The notes under the pieces: model-generated
The model's input: only the letters and a program-made list of their open reading frames with translations
Databases searched by the model: none
What the model was told of the DNA's origin: nothing
From: CAYQUC01 sp048061315
GTDB taxonomy: Bacteria > Pseudomonadota > Gammaproteobacteria > UBA6429 > Thiohalophilaceae
DNA length: 32,678 bases
Assembly: GCA_048061315.1 (NCBI GenBank)
Contig: JBGMRJ010000019.1
Location: forward strand, 1-32,678
Direction: 5' to 3'
In this document: in pieces, positions 17,277 through 25,490 of the stretch
Layout of the letters: the number at the start of each line of letters is the position of its first letter
Position numbering within the stretch: the stretch's first letter is position 1
Translations under genes and position numbers: made by a program

Positions 17277-17749
17277 ATAAAGTACCGATAACCAAACAAG
17301 GTGCTGAAAAGTTACAGGAAGAACTTACTGAACTTAAGCAAATTAAGCGTCCGCAAATTATTAAAGCCATTGCAACAGCCAGAGAACACGGCGATTTAAA
17401 AGAAAATGCTGAATATCATGCTGCTCGAGAACAACAAAGTTTCGCAGAAGGCCGTATTCAGGAAATTGAAGGCAAGTTGAGTAATGCACAGATCATTGAT
17501 GTAGCGACAATGACAGCAACCGGAAAAGTTATTTTCGGTGCAACTGTCGAGCTTATTGATTTAGCCGATGATTCTGAGATGACTTATCATATAGTCGGTG
17601 AAGATGAAGCCAATATAAAACAGGGCAAGATTAATATTAATTCTCCAATCGCACGGGCATTAATCGGCAAGGAAGAGGGCGATGTTGTTGATATTAAAAC
17701 GCCTGGTGGTGATAAAGAATTAGAAATAATTTCCGTAAAATTACTATAA
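17273..17749 (+). CDS. greA: Transcription elongation factor GreA
   Basis: GreA rescues backtracked RNA polymerase by stimulating transcript cleavage. The 158-residue protein has an N-terminal coiled coil beginning VPITKQGAEKLQEELTELK. Its tip carries the acidic pair in AREHGDLKENAEYHAAREQQ. The C-terminal FKBP-like domain includes SPIARALIGKEEGDVVDIKT-type sequence. The start overlaps the carB stop as ATGA, with an AGGAG ribosome site inside the end of carB. The carB-greA order is the usual one in this group. Confidence 0.98.
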   Translation: MNKVPITKQGAEKLQEELTELKQIKRPQIIKAIATAREHGDLKENAEYHAAREQQSFAEGRIQEIEGKLSNAQIIDVATMTATGKVIFGATVELIDLADDSEMTYHIVGEDEANIKQGKININSPIARALIGKEEGDVVDIKTPGGDKELEIISVKLL

Positions 17750-17760
17750 TTCGCATAAAT

Positions 17761-18207
17761 ATGTATAACATTAGTGAGCGTATCTTATTAACCATCTGGA
17801 TCGGTGGCATGTGGGCTGTTGGTTATATCGTTGCTCCAACCCTGTTTGCACTTCTTGACGATCGCGCACTTGCAGGTTCCATTGCCGGTCGATTATTTTC
17901 AATAATGAGTTTTGTTGGTATTTTTTGTTCGGTTACGTTATTGGCTGGTCAATTCGTGCAATTTGGTAAAAACTGCATCTCGAAAATGCATTGGCAAAGC
18001 TGGGTATTAATCACAATGCTGATCATTATTTTAATAGGGCAATTTATATTACAACCTATGATGAGCGAAATGCGAGAAGCTGGTTTAGTGGGTGAAGCCG
18101 CAAAAAACTTTGGACGACTGCATGGTGTGAGCTCAGTATTATTTTTAATTAATAGTTTGGGTGGTTTGGTATTAGTGGTTTTTGGGCTGGGTAGAGGTTT
18201 AAAATAA
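17761..18207 (+). CDS. DUF4149 (TMEM205-like) membrane protein
   Basis: This 148-residue integral membrane protein has about four hydrophobic helices, near residues 8-28, 41-63, 80-99 and 122-146. The N-terminal ILLTIWIGGMWAVGYIVAPTLF and the later FGRLHGVSSVLFLINSLGGL are typical of DUF4149 proteins. I recall such a gene sitting between greA and yhbY in pseudomonads. The function is unknown. It starts 11 bp after greA, so it probably shares the carAB-greA transcript, and it converges on yhbY with a 10-bp gap. Confidence 0.8.
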   Translation: MYNISERILLTIWIGGMWAVGYIVAPTLFALLDDRALAGSIAGRLFSIMSFVGIFCSVTLLAGQFVQFGKNCISKMHWQSWVLITMLIIILIGQFILQPMMSEMREAGLVGEAAKNFGRLHGVSSVLFLINSLGGLVLVVFGLGRGLK

Positions 18208-18217
18208 ATAATTTGTT

Positions 18218-18514
18218 TTAATTTTTTGGCAAAAGTATTTTAGGTTCCCGAACTTTTTTGAACAAAACCAGAATATGACCAATAGTTTGTACTGCAATTG
18301 CGTTTGCAGTTAAGCAGATGGTTTTAACCATTTCGTCTCGTGAGTCTTTGTTTGCTGTTAAGCGAACTTTTATTAATTCGTGATGTTCCAAAGCGATATT
18401 GATTTCAGTATGAATATTGTCAGTTAAACCCGCGGCACCAATCATGACCACTGGTTTTAGATTATGGGCTTTTGCTTTGAGAAATTTACGTTGCTTTGAA
18501 GTGATTTTTGACAC
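18218..18514 (-). CDS. yhbY: CRM-domain RNA-binding protein YhbY
   Basis: This 98-residue single CRM domain begins SKQRKFLKAKAHNLKPVVMI with the GxxG loop GAAGLTD. It is followed by EINIALEHHELIKVRL and the C-terminal CLTANAIAVQTIGHILVLFK. YhbY associates with pre-50S ribosomal particles in E. coli. It is divergent from rlmE, another 50S-related gene. The short gap between them contains the palindrome TTAGCATGCTAA at 18560-18571. Confidence 0.95.
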   Translation of the reverse strand: MSKITSKQRKFLKAKAHNLKPVVMIGAAGLTDNIHTEINIALEHHELIKVRLTANKDSRDEMVKTICLTANAIAVQTIGHILVLFKKVREPKILLPKN

Positions 18515-18601
18515 TGAAATTAGGCTCTAGTCAGAATTTAATTGCTAAAAGAACGAATATTAGCATGCTAAATTGCTTAATAGAAATTATAATTTTCACC
18601 T

Positions 18602-19222
18602 ATGGCAAAGAGTAAACAAAGCAAAGCATGGTTAAAAGAGCATTTTGATGATCCGTTTGTAAAACGGGCTCAGGAAGAGGGCTATCGATCCCGTGCTGTG
18701 TATAAATTGCTGGAAATCCAGAAAAAGGACCAGATCATAAAACCCGGCATGTGGGTAGTTGACCTAGGTGCAGCACCAGGTGGCTGGTCTCAGGTTACAG
18801 CCAGCATTGTTGGGGATAAAGGCCATGTTATTGCTCAGGATATCCTGCCGGTCGATAGTATGGCAGGGATGACTTACGTGCCGGGAGATTTCACTGATGA
18901 AGCGACTGAATTGGCAGTTAAAAAAGTGCTAAATAATCATCCGGTTGACCTTGTTTTATCCGATATGGCACCCAATATTAGTGGTGTAAAAGCCATTGAT
19001 GCACCAAAGGCAATGTATTTATGTGAGTTGGCATTGTATACCGCGGAGAAAGTCCTCAAAAATAATGGGGACTTTTTGATCAAAGTTTTTCATGGCTCAG
19101 GATTTGATGATTATGTGCGTGAATTGCGCACTAAATTCGCAAAGGTTGTGGTACGAAAACCGGAAGCATCGAGAACTCGATCTTCCGAGGTATACTTACT
19201 AGCGAGAAGTTACAATATATAG
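18602..19222 (+). CDS. rlmE: 23S rRNA (uridine-2'-O) methyltransferase RlmE (FtsJ/RrmJ)
   Basis: The enzyme 2'-O-methylates U2552 of 23S rRNA in the 50S A-loop, with heat-shock-linked expression in E. coli. The 206-residue protein has Lys35 in SRAVYKLLEI, the SAM motif DLGAAPGGWSQ (54-64), SDMAPNISG with the catalytic Asp, FLIKVFHGSG with the catalytic Lys, and SRTRSSEVYLLA with the catalytic Glu. This is the full K-D-K-E set. It lies upstream of ftsH as in E. coli, with a 105-bp gap containing a palindrome. Confidence 0.97.
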   Translation: MAKSKQSKAWLKEHFDDPFVKRAQEEGYRSRAVYKLLEIQKKDQIIKPGMWVVDLGAAPGGWSQVTASIVGDKGHVIAQDILPVDSMAGMTYVPGDFTDEATELAVKKVLNNHPVDLVLSDMAPNISGVKAIDAPKAMYLCELALYTAEKVLKNNGDFLIKVFHGSGFDDYVRELRTKFAKVVVRKPEASRTRSSEVYLLARSYNI

Positions 19223-19241
19223 TTATAATGACTCATTATAA
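19223..19241. promoter_or_regulatory. Palindrome directly after rlmE, upstream of ftsH
   Basis: TTATAATG and CATTATAA form a perfect 8-bp inverted repeat around ACT, starting on the first base after the rlmE stop codon and about 90 bp before ftsH. It is AT-rich and has no T run, so it is a poor terminator. It could be an operator or a promoter-region dyad (it contains TATAAT) for ftsH. This role is inferred only from symmetry. Confidence 0.3.
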
Positions 19242-19327
19242 ATTGAAATAAGCCGTTATATTCTGAACAAATATAGCTTAAAATTTAACGATGGAACGAA
19301 ATAACCAAATAGTGTTGGGGTAATACT

Positions 19328-21250
19328 TTGAATGATTTAACAAAAAATATCATCTTGTGGGTAGTGATTGCGATTATATTAATGTCGGTCTTTGCCAATT
19401 TAAGCACCCGTACTAAATCAGTTGATATTGATTATTCTGAATTTATAGCCAATGTCAAAAATGGTAAAGTTCAGGAAGTAACATTCCAGGATAAAGAATT
19501 ATACGGTACCTATATTGGTGGCGGAGAATTTAAAACCTATAGTCCTGAAACTGATAACAATACTATTATTGGCTTGCTTGAACAAAGTAGTATTAAATAC
19601 AGTGCAAAACCCAGAGAGACTTCTATCTGGTTACCTCTGTTATATCAAATGTTTCCTTTTATCATCATTATTGGTTTGTGGGTTTTCTTTATGCGCCAGA
19701 TGCAAGGTGGTGGCGGTAAAGGTGCCATGTCGTTTGGTAAGAGTCGGGCGCGTTTGCTAGGTGAAGATCAAATCAAAATTACATTCTCAGATGTGGCTGG
19801 TGTCGAAGAAGCCAAAGAAGAAGTTTCTGAATTAGTTGAATTTTTAAGTGATCCGGGTAAATTCGAGAAATTAGGCGGTAAAATTCCGCGTGGTGTATTA
19901 CTAGTTGGAGCACCGGGCACTGGTAAAACCTTATTGGCAAAAGCGATTGCTGGTGAAGCTAAAGTGCCATTTTTTACGATTTCAGGTTCTGACTTTGTTG
20001 AGATGTTTGTGGGTGTGGGTGCTTCACGTGTGCGTGATATGTTTGAGCAAGGCAAGAAACATGCTCCTTGTATTATATTCATTGATGAAATCGATGCTGT
20101 GGGTCGACACCGTGGTGCCGGATTAGGGGGAGGTCATGATGAACGTGAACAAACCTTGAACCAATTGTTAGTCGAAATGGACGGCTTTGAAGCTAACGAC
20201 GGTGTTATTGTTATAGCTGCAACCAATAGACCGGATGTACTGGATCCGGCTTTACTACGTCCGGGACGATTTGATCGTCAAGTTGTCGTACCACTACCGG
20301 ATATTCGCGGTCGAGAACAAATTCTAAAAGTCCATTTGCGCAAAGTTCCAATTGATGACAATGTTAAAGCATCCATTATCGCACGAGGTACCCCCGGTTT
20401 CTCGGGTGCTGATTTAGCCAATCTGATTAATGAAGCCGCATTATTCGCAGCGCGAGGCAATAAGAGTTTAGTCGACATGGACGATATGGAAAAAGCCAAA
20501 GATAAAATTATGATGGGTGCTGAACGTAAATCGATGGTAATGAGCGAAGCTGAAAAACGCAATACTGCCTATCATGAAGCAGGGCATGCTATTGTTGGTT
20601 TAAAAGTACCATCGCACGATCCGGTTTATAAGGTCACCATTATTCCTCGTGGTCGGGCACTTGGGGTTACCATGTTTCTACCGGAAGAAGATCGTTATAG
20701 TTACAGTAAAGAGCGATTAGAAAGTTCTATTTGCAGTTTGTTTGGTGGTCGATTAGCAGAAGAAATTATTTTTGGTGCTGAAAAAGTGACTACCGGCGCA
20801 TCGAATGATATTCAGCGAACAACTGAGCTGGCGCGTAATATGGTCACTAAATGGGGTTTATCCGAACGATTAGGTCCGATGACATACAGTGAAGAAGAAG
20901 GTGAAGTATTCCTGGGACATTCCGTAGCACAGCATAAAAATGTATCCGATGAAACTACGCATCTTATCGATGAGGAAATTCGAGCTATTGTTGATAGAAA
21001 TTATCAACGCGCAAAGGATATATTAACTGAGAATTTAGATAAATTACACGCCATGACTGATGCGCTCATGAAGTATGAAACGATTGACTCGGATCAAATA
21101 AAAGACATTATGGATGGTAAAGATCCACAACCGCCCAGTGATTGGTCTGATGATGATTCTTCTCCTGACGATAGCGGTAGTAGTAGTGCCGCTTCGAAAA
21201 AAGAAAAGAAACCTAGCGGCACCATTGGTGGTACTGCAGGGCAGCATTAA
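19328..21250 (+). CDS. ftsH: ATP-dependent zinc metalloprotease FtsH
   Basis: This 640-residue membrane-anchored AAA protease degrades sigma-32, LpxC and misassembled membrane proteins in relatives. Transmembrane helix 1 is at about 8-24, a periplasmic domain follows, and helix 2 is at about 103-122. Walker A GAPGTGKT is at 194-201, Walker B FIDEID at 251-256, the second region of homology around ATNRPDVLDPALLRPGRFD, and zinc motif HEAGH at 416-420. The start is TTG at 19328, preceded by GGGG seven bases upstream. The first in-frame ATG lies within helix 1, so TTG is needed for a complete anchor. The C-terminal tail is Ser/Asp-rich. A clear terminator follows. Confidence 0.97.
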   Translation: MNDLTKNIILWVVIAIILMSVFANLSTRTKSVDIDYSEFIANVKNGKVQEVTFQDKELYGTYIGGGEFKTYSPETDNNTIIGLLEQSSIKYSAKPRETSIWLPLLYQMFPFIIIIGLWVFFMRQMQGGGGKGAMSFGKSRARLLGEDQIKITFSDVAGVEEAKEEVSELVEFLSDPGKFEKLGGKIPRGVLLVGAPGTGKTLLAKAIAGEAKVPFFTISGSDFVEMFVGVGASRVRDMFEQGKKHAPCIIFIDEIDAVGRHRGAGLGGGHDEREQTLNQLLVEMDGFEANDGVIVIAATNRPDVLDPALLRPGRFDRQVVVPLPDIRGREQILKVHLRKVPIDDNVKASIIARGTPGFSGADLANLINEAALFAARGNKSLVDMDDMEKAKDKIMMGAERKSMVMSEAEKRNTAYHEAGHAIVGLKVPSHDPVYKVTIIPRGRALGVTMFLPEEDRYSYSKERLESSICSLFGGRLAEEIIFGAEKVTTGASNDIQRTTELARNMVTKWGLSERLGPMTYSEEEGEVFLGHSVAQHKNVSDETTHLIDEEIRAIVDRNYQRAKDILTENLDKLHAMTDALMKYETIDSDQIKDIMDGKDPQPPSDWSDDDSSPDDSGSSSAASKKEKKPSGTIGGTAGQH

Positions 21251-21270
21251 ATTTATATAGTTTAAAAAAC

Positions 21271-21296
21271 AAAAAGCAGCCTTTTGGCTGCTTTTT
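21271..21296. terminator. Bidirectional intrinsic terminator between ftsH and the convergent ligase gene
   Basis: AAAAAGCAGCC and GGCTGCTTTTT form an 11-bp perfect stem with a TTTT loop, followed by more T. The A-rich left arm gives the same structure on the minus strand. It would therefore end both ftsH and the convergent acyl-AMP ligase transcript. Confidence 0.93.
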
Positions 21297-21316
21297 TATT
21301 AAAGTCATTATTATTG

Positions 21317-23269
21317 TTACATTTTAGAATCCATAAACACCGCTAATTCTTTTATAGTTTGATATTCAAATAAATCGATAATATCAACAACCTCAGGATA
21401 TTTTTCATCAATTTTTTGATGTATCTCGGCAAGTGTTAATGAACTGATTCCGGCGTCAAAAAAATTGTCATTAATGTTTAATATAATATCACTTGAAACA
21501 GACTGGCACATTTCTTTTAGTTCCTGTTCACGTGATGTCATGTCTTCATCTATTTCGACATGTTCTGCAGCATTGAGTGCATCCATCTGTGTAATGATGT
21601 CATCAAATTCACCATTGGTATATTCATCGCCTAATAAGCGTCGTTGAACTTTACCACTGGTTGTTTTTGGGATACGTTTCACCGGAATAATGTGATCGGC
21701 CTCCAACCCTGATTGTTCATTGATTATTTTGGCTACTTCCCGCGCAAGAACGGCAAAGCTTTCAATATCTTTTCGGTATAAAATAAAAATGATTAATTCA
21801 TCACGTTGTTCTTTATCCTGGCGAATGCCGTAGGCGACTATTTTTCCGAGCTCAATTTGATCGTGTTGTAATGCGATATTTTCAATATCATGAGGATAAT
21901 AATTTTGACCGTGAGCAAAAATGATGTCTTTGGTTCTACCGATAATTATTAATTCATCCTCATGTAAAAAACCCAAATCGCCAGTATTGAGCCAGCCATC
22001 CCCTGTGAGAGCCGTTATGTTGGCTTGTTCATTAAGATAATAACCTTGCGTCACATTAGGTCCTTTAATTTGAACCTCGCCGATAGTATCTTCGTTTAAG
22101 GTGGTATTACTGTCATCAGTGATTTTTACCAGGCAATTTAAAACAGGTTTTCCTTCAATGGCAAAGGCCAGTGCATCATCGTGATTTTTATCGATAAATG
22201 CAACCTGGTCAGCTATGCGGCATTGATGCCTATCAATATAGACTGATCGGTGTTTTTCACCCGGAACCGGGAATGCGACAGCTAATGTTGCTTCTGCAAG
22301 CCCATAAACGGTAAACATGGTATTTTGTTTTAAACCGTAACTGGCGAGTTTCGTTAAAAACTCATCGCAGAGATCGACCGATATTGGTTCAGCACCATTA
22401 TAAATAACGCGTACACAGGACAAGTCAACATTATCCAATGTTTTATCGCCTAATGCTTTTAAGAAATGTTTGTAACCAAAATTGGGGGAGCACAGTATCG
22501 TCGCTTTTTTGCTACTGGTTTTTTGCATCCACAGTAATGGTCGGCGACTAAATAAATCGGTTGGAATCAAACACTGATTTATATTACAAGCCAGCATGTT
22601 TAAATGAAAACCAATTAAGCCCAGATCATGGGTTAGCGGCATCCAGCCTAAACTAATATCGTCTTTAGTATAAACAGTGCCAATATCGATGGCTTTTAAA
22701 TTCGAAATTATATTGTTATGTGTCAGCACCACACCTTTTGGATCGCTGGTAGAGCCGGATGAAAATTGAATAAAGGCAATGTCGTCAGGTTGCGGTTGAT
22801 GTATTTCGCCTTTGTTATCATCAATAATGATGTCTTCAATTGATAGAGTTTTTGAATTTAAATTATTCAGAGTTGCTGTTGAATCATGCGTTTTTGCAAA
22901 ATTAGTTAAGCGTTCAATACTGTCGTTGTTTGCAATAAAGTAACCATTTTTTAGTTTGTTGAAAATTTTAAATAATTTACTGCGATGTTCATCACTTATC
23001 CCGACAGCAACTGGTACCGGGATTATGCCACCAAACAAACAGGCCCAAAAAATATCAATAAATGCAATGTTATCTTTTGTGAAAATAATTAATTCATCAC
23101 CGACTTTTAAACCTTTTGATTGCAGTTGATGCAGTACGCTTAAGGCTCGATCATAGAGTTGTGCATAACTGATTTCTGTTTCGCTATCGCTACCGTTGAT
23201 ATGTGTTATGAATTTGTTACTGTCTTTATTAATGGTTAAGGTGTCAATTAGTGTTTTATAGTCTGGCAT
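21317..23269 (-). CDS. Fatty-acyl-AMP ligase (FAAL-like) fused to an acyl carrier domain
   Basis: This 650-residue ANL-superfamily enzyme is predicted to adenylate a fatty acid and pass it to a carrier protein. Core motif A3 SSGSTSDPKG is at 170-179. FAAL-like GWMPLTHDLGLIG, SRRPLLWMQKTSSKKATILC and SPNFGYKHFL follow, then YGLAEATLAVAFPVPG, GWLNTGDLGFLHEDELIIIG and PKTTSGKVQRRLL with the core lysine. The last 80 or so residues form an acyl/peptidyl carrier domain. Its FDAGISSLTLAEIH puts the phosphopantetheine serine at Ser610. No reductase, condensation or thioesterase domain is attached. It starts 11 bp after the P450 stop with no clear ribosome site, suggesting coupling. The substrate is unknown, and a phosphopantetheinyl transferase must come from elsewhere. 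Confidence 0.88.
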   Translation of the reverse strand: MPDYKTLIDTLTINKDSNKFITHINGSDSETEISYAQLYDRALSVLHQLQSKGLKVGDELIIFTKDNIAFIDIFWACLFGGIIPVPVAVGISDEHRSKLFKIFNKLKNGYFIANNDSIERLTNFAKTHDSTATLNNLNSKTLSIEDIIIDDNKGEIHQPQPDDIAFIQFSSGSTSDPKGVVLTHNNIISNLKAIDIGTVYTKDDISLGWMPLTHDLGLIGFHLNMLACNINQCLIPTDLFSRRPLLWMQKTSSKKATILCSPNFGYKHFLKALGDKTLDNVDLSCVRVIYNGAEPISVDLCDEFLTKLASYGLKQNTMFTVYGLAEATLAVAFPVPGEKHRSVYIDRHQCRIADQVAFIDKNHDDALAFAIEGKPVLNCLVKITDDSNTTLNEDTIGEVQIKGPNVTQGYYLNEQANITALTGDGWLNTGDLGFLHEDELIIIGRTKDIIFAHGQNYYPHDIENIALQHDQIELGKIVAYGIRQDKEQRDELIIFILYRKDIESFAVLAREVAKIINEQSGLEADHIIPVKRIPKTTSGKVQRRLLGDEYTNGEFDDIITQMDALNAAEHVEIDEDMTSREQELKEMCQSVSSDIILNINDNFFDAGISSLTLAEIHQKIDEKYPEVVDIIDLFEYQTIKELAVFMDSKM

Positions 23270-23280
23270 AATGATGTTTA

Positions 23281-24597
23281 TTATCTATTTGTTATTTTCA
23301 TTAAAATGGGATTTCGGGTGCGTAAATTAACATCCGGATCAAGTTTAATAGCTGCATCCGGAATATACTCCAGTTTAAACGATCGTGCCATTAAGCCAAT
23401 GTGAATTTGCATTTCAATAGTAGCAAAGAAATCACCAATACAGCGTCTTGGGCCGGCTGAAAATGGGATGTAGGCATTTTTATGTTGTTTTTTTACTGCG
23501 GCTTCCGTAAATCGTTCCGGGTCAAATGTTTCGGCATCTGCCCAGTAATCGGGATGTCGGTGTAAAAAATAGGGGGCAATAAAGATGTCGGTACCTGCCG
23601 GTACAAAGTAATCGCCTAAGGTGTCATCGTTAATGGCTTTACGACTAAACATCCATACCGGTGGGTAATAGCGCAAGGCTTCTTCAACAACCTGTTTGAT
23701 ATACGGTAACTTATCAAGCTCATCAAATTCAGGGAACTTACCAACGTTAACACTAGCATCTACTTCCTGATGCACTTTGTGTTCTACTTCAGGATGCAGT
23801 GAAATAAAATACCAGGTCCAGTTTAATGTGATTGCACTGGTTTCATGCCCGGCAACAATCAAGGTCATGAGTTCATCGAGTAATTCTTTATCACTCATGG
23901 CTTCACCGGTTTCTTTGTCACGTGAGTCCATAAACATTGCTAAAAAGTCTACTCGATCCGGTTGTTGTTCGCGGCGGTAATTAATTATGTTTAGTAATAA
24001 TTTTGAGACTTCGCGAAATTTCAAAACTACTTTTAAATCCCGGGTAAAGTCATCGGTTAAAAAGCTAAACGGGTTTCCATTTTGTTCTTTAATCAGGGTG
24101 TCGAGATCATCTGACAATATTGCCCGCATAACTATTTCGAGCGACAATTCACTGGACACTTGAGTAATATCAATAGTCTGATTTGTTTTGGCTTTTTCTG
24201 TCCAATCAACAAATAATCGTTGATTGCATTGTTGAATCTGGTGGCTTAGTTTTGCAATGACTTTTCGGGTGAACGCCGGTTGCATCATGCGCCGTTGGCG
24301 TCGCCAAAATGGACCATCACTAACGATAATACCATTCCCCAGTAACATTTTAACCCGGCTAAAACCGATGCCTTTTTTATAATTTTCGTAATTTTTAACG
24401 AGTATGTGTTTTAGGTATTCCGGGTCATTCACTAGATAACTATCGCTTTCCCGGGTAGGTGACTGGATTCGACAAATATCCGGGTAGTCCATCATCAGTG
24501 ATTTGATAAATTCAAAAGATTCCGGGGTGGTATTGAGATCAAACTTCTCTGCTGGCCCGGGAGGTAGTATTACGGTTTCGTTGGTTTTAGCTGTCAT
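23281..24597 (-). CDS. Cytochrome P450
   Basis: This 438-residue soluble P450 has no membrane anchor at the N-terminus. The I-helix oxygen-activation motif AGHET is at 249-253, the K-helix ExxR at Glu306-Arg309, DPERF at about 359-363, and the heme loop PFSAGPRRCIGDFF with ligand Cys386. The GPFWRRQRRMMQPAFT segment and the heme-loop wording resemble the CYP4/CYP102-like fatty-acid-oxidising clade, but I cannot assign a family. It is the first gene of a two-gene minus-strand unit with the acyl-AMP ligase/carrier fusion, so a carrier-bound acyl chain is a reasonable substrate guess. No ferredoxin or reductase gene lies nearby. An electron donor must be encoded elsewhere. Confidence 0.93.
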   Translation of the reverse strand: MTAKTNETVILPPGPAEKFDLNTTPESFEFIKSLMMDYPDICRIQSPTRESDSYLVNDPEYLKHILVKNYENYKKGIGFSRVKMLLGNGIIVSDGPFWRRQRRMMQPAFTRKVIAKLSHQIQQCNQRLFVDWTEKAKTNQTIDITQVSSELSLEIVMRAILSDDLDTLIKEQNGNPFSFLTDDFTRDLKVVLKFREVSKLLLNIINYRREQQPDRVDFLAMFMDSRDKETGEAMSDKELLDELMTLIVAGHETSAITLNWTWYFISLHPEVEHKVHQEVDASVNVGKFPEFDELDKLPYIKQVVEEALRYYPPVWMFSRKAINDDTLGDYFVPAGTDIFIAPYFLHRHPDYWADAETFDPERFTEAAVKKQHKNAYIPFSAGPRRCIGDFFATIEMQIHIGLMARSFKLEYIPDAAIKLDPDVNLRTRNPILMKITNR

Positions 24598-24798
24598 CAG
24601 TGTCGTTAAGTCAGTATTAGAATTGCGTATTAAACTCGGTAGCGATTAAAATGTATGAAACAATGATACTATATATGAGATTCACGTATGATTGAAATAG
24701 TCTAATCGGTATAGGGCATTAAAATTTGCAGAAATAGTGAATTTATATAACGATGATTGGATAATCTGGAAACATAACAATAAATAAGAGATTCAGAA

Positions 24799-25485
24799 AT
24801 GGCTCGAAAATTAAACTGGAAACGCAATTTAGCCTATAAAATATTACGACCACTGATTAGTGGGATATTGAAATTCCTATGGAAAACCTGTTCAGTTGAG
24901 ATTCTCGGCGCTGAACACGGTGATGCCATTATAGAATCGGAGCAACCGGCTATATTGTGCTATTGGCATCAACAACATGTATTTGGTTCATACTATGCTT
25001 TAACGCTTAAAGATAAAGGATTGAAGCTGGGTTTTTTAATCAGCCCTTCTGTTGATGGTGAAGTGCCGGCACGTATTGTTCAATCGTGGGGGGCTCATGC
25101 TATTCGTGGTTCCAGTAATCGAACCGGAGCACGGGCAATGCGCGATTTGTATCAAGTCATTACTAAAGAGGGAATCTCACCGGTTAATACCTCGGATGGT
25201 CCAACTGGTCCGATATTCAAATTTAAACCCGGTGCTGTGTTGTTAGCGCAACTCACTAAGGCACCGATGCTGCCGATTGCGTTTGCAGCAAGTTCATTCT
25301 GGAAACTAAAATCCTGGGATCAATTTATCATTCCAAAACCGTTTTCTAAAATTGTAATTGCAGTGGGCGCCCCCTGTAAAGTGAACAAAGATGCCAATCT
25401 TGAGCAACAAGCCAGTATTGCTAGGCACATGGAGTCGACTTTAAATTTACTGATCGAAACTGCTACAAAAAAATTAAAATCCTGA
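24799..25485 (+). CDS. DUF374/LPLAT-superfamily acyltransferase-like protein
   Basis: This 228-residue protein has a basic N-terminus and a hydrophobic stretch (about 12-30). DUF374-type blocks follow: AILCYWHQQHVFGSYY (51-66), GFLISPSVDGEVPARIVQSW, AIRGSSNRTGARAMRDL (101-117) and TSDGPTGPIFKFKPGA (131-146). The pattern of His-containing block, SxxxDGE, RGSS and SDGPxGP places it near lysophospholipid or lipid A acyltransferases. Its substrate is not known. It ends 5 bp before folP and is probably cotranscribed with it, while it diverges from the P450 gene across about 200 bp. It may belong functionally with the acyl-activating pair or be an independent envelope-lipid gene. Confidence 0.82.
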   Translation: MARKLNWKRNLAYKILRPLISGILKFLWKTCSVEILGAEHGDAIIESEQPAILCYWHQQHVFGSYYALTLKDKGLKLGFLISPSVDGEVPARIVQSWGAHAIRGSSNRTGARAMRDLYQVITKEGISPVNTSDGPTGPIFKFKPGAVLLAQLTKAPMLPIAFAASSFWKLKSWDQFIIPKPFSKIVIAVGAPCKVNKDANLEQQASIARHMESTLNLLIETATKKLKS

Positions 25486-25490
25486 AAACC

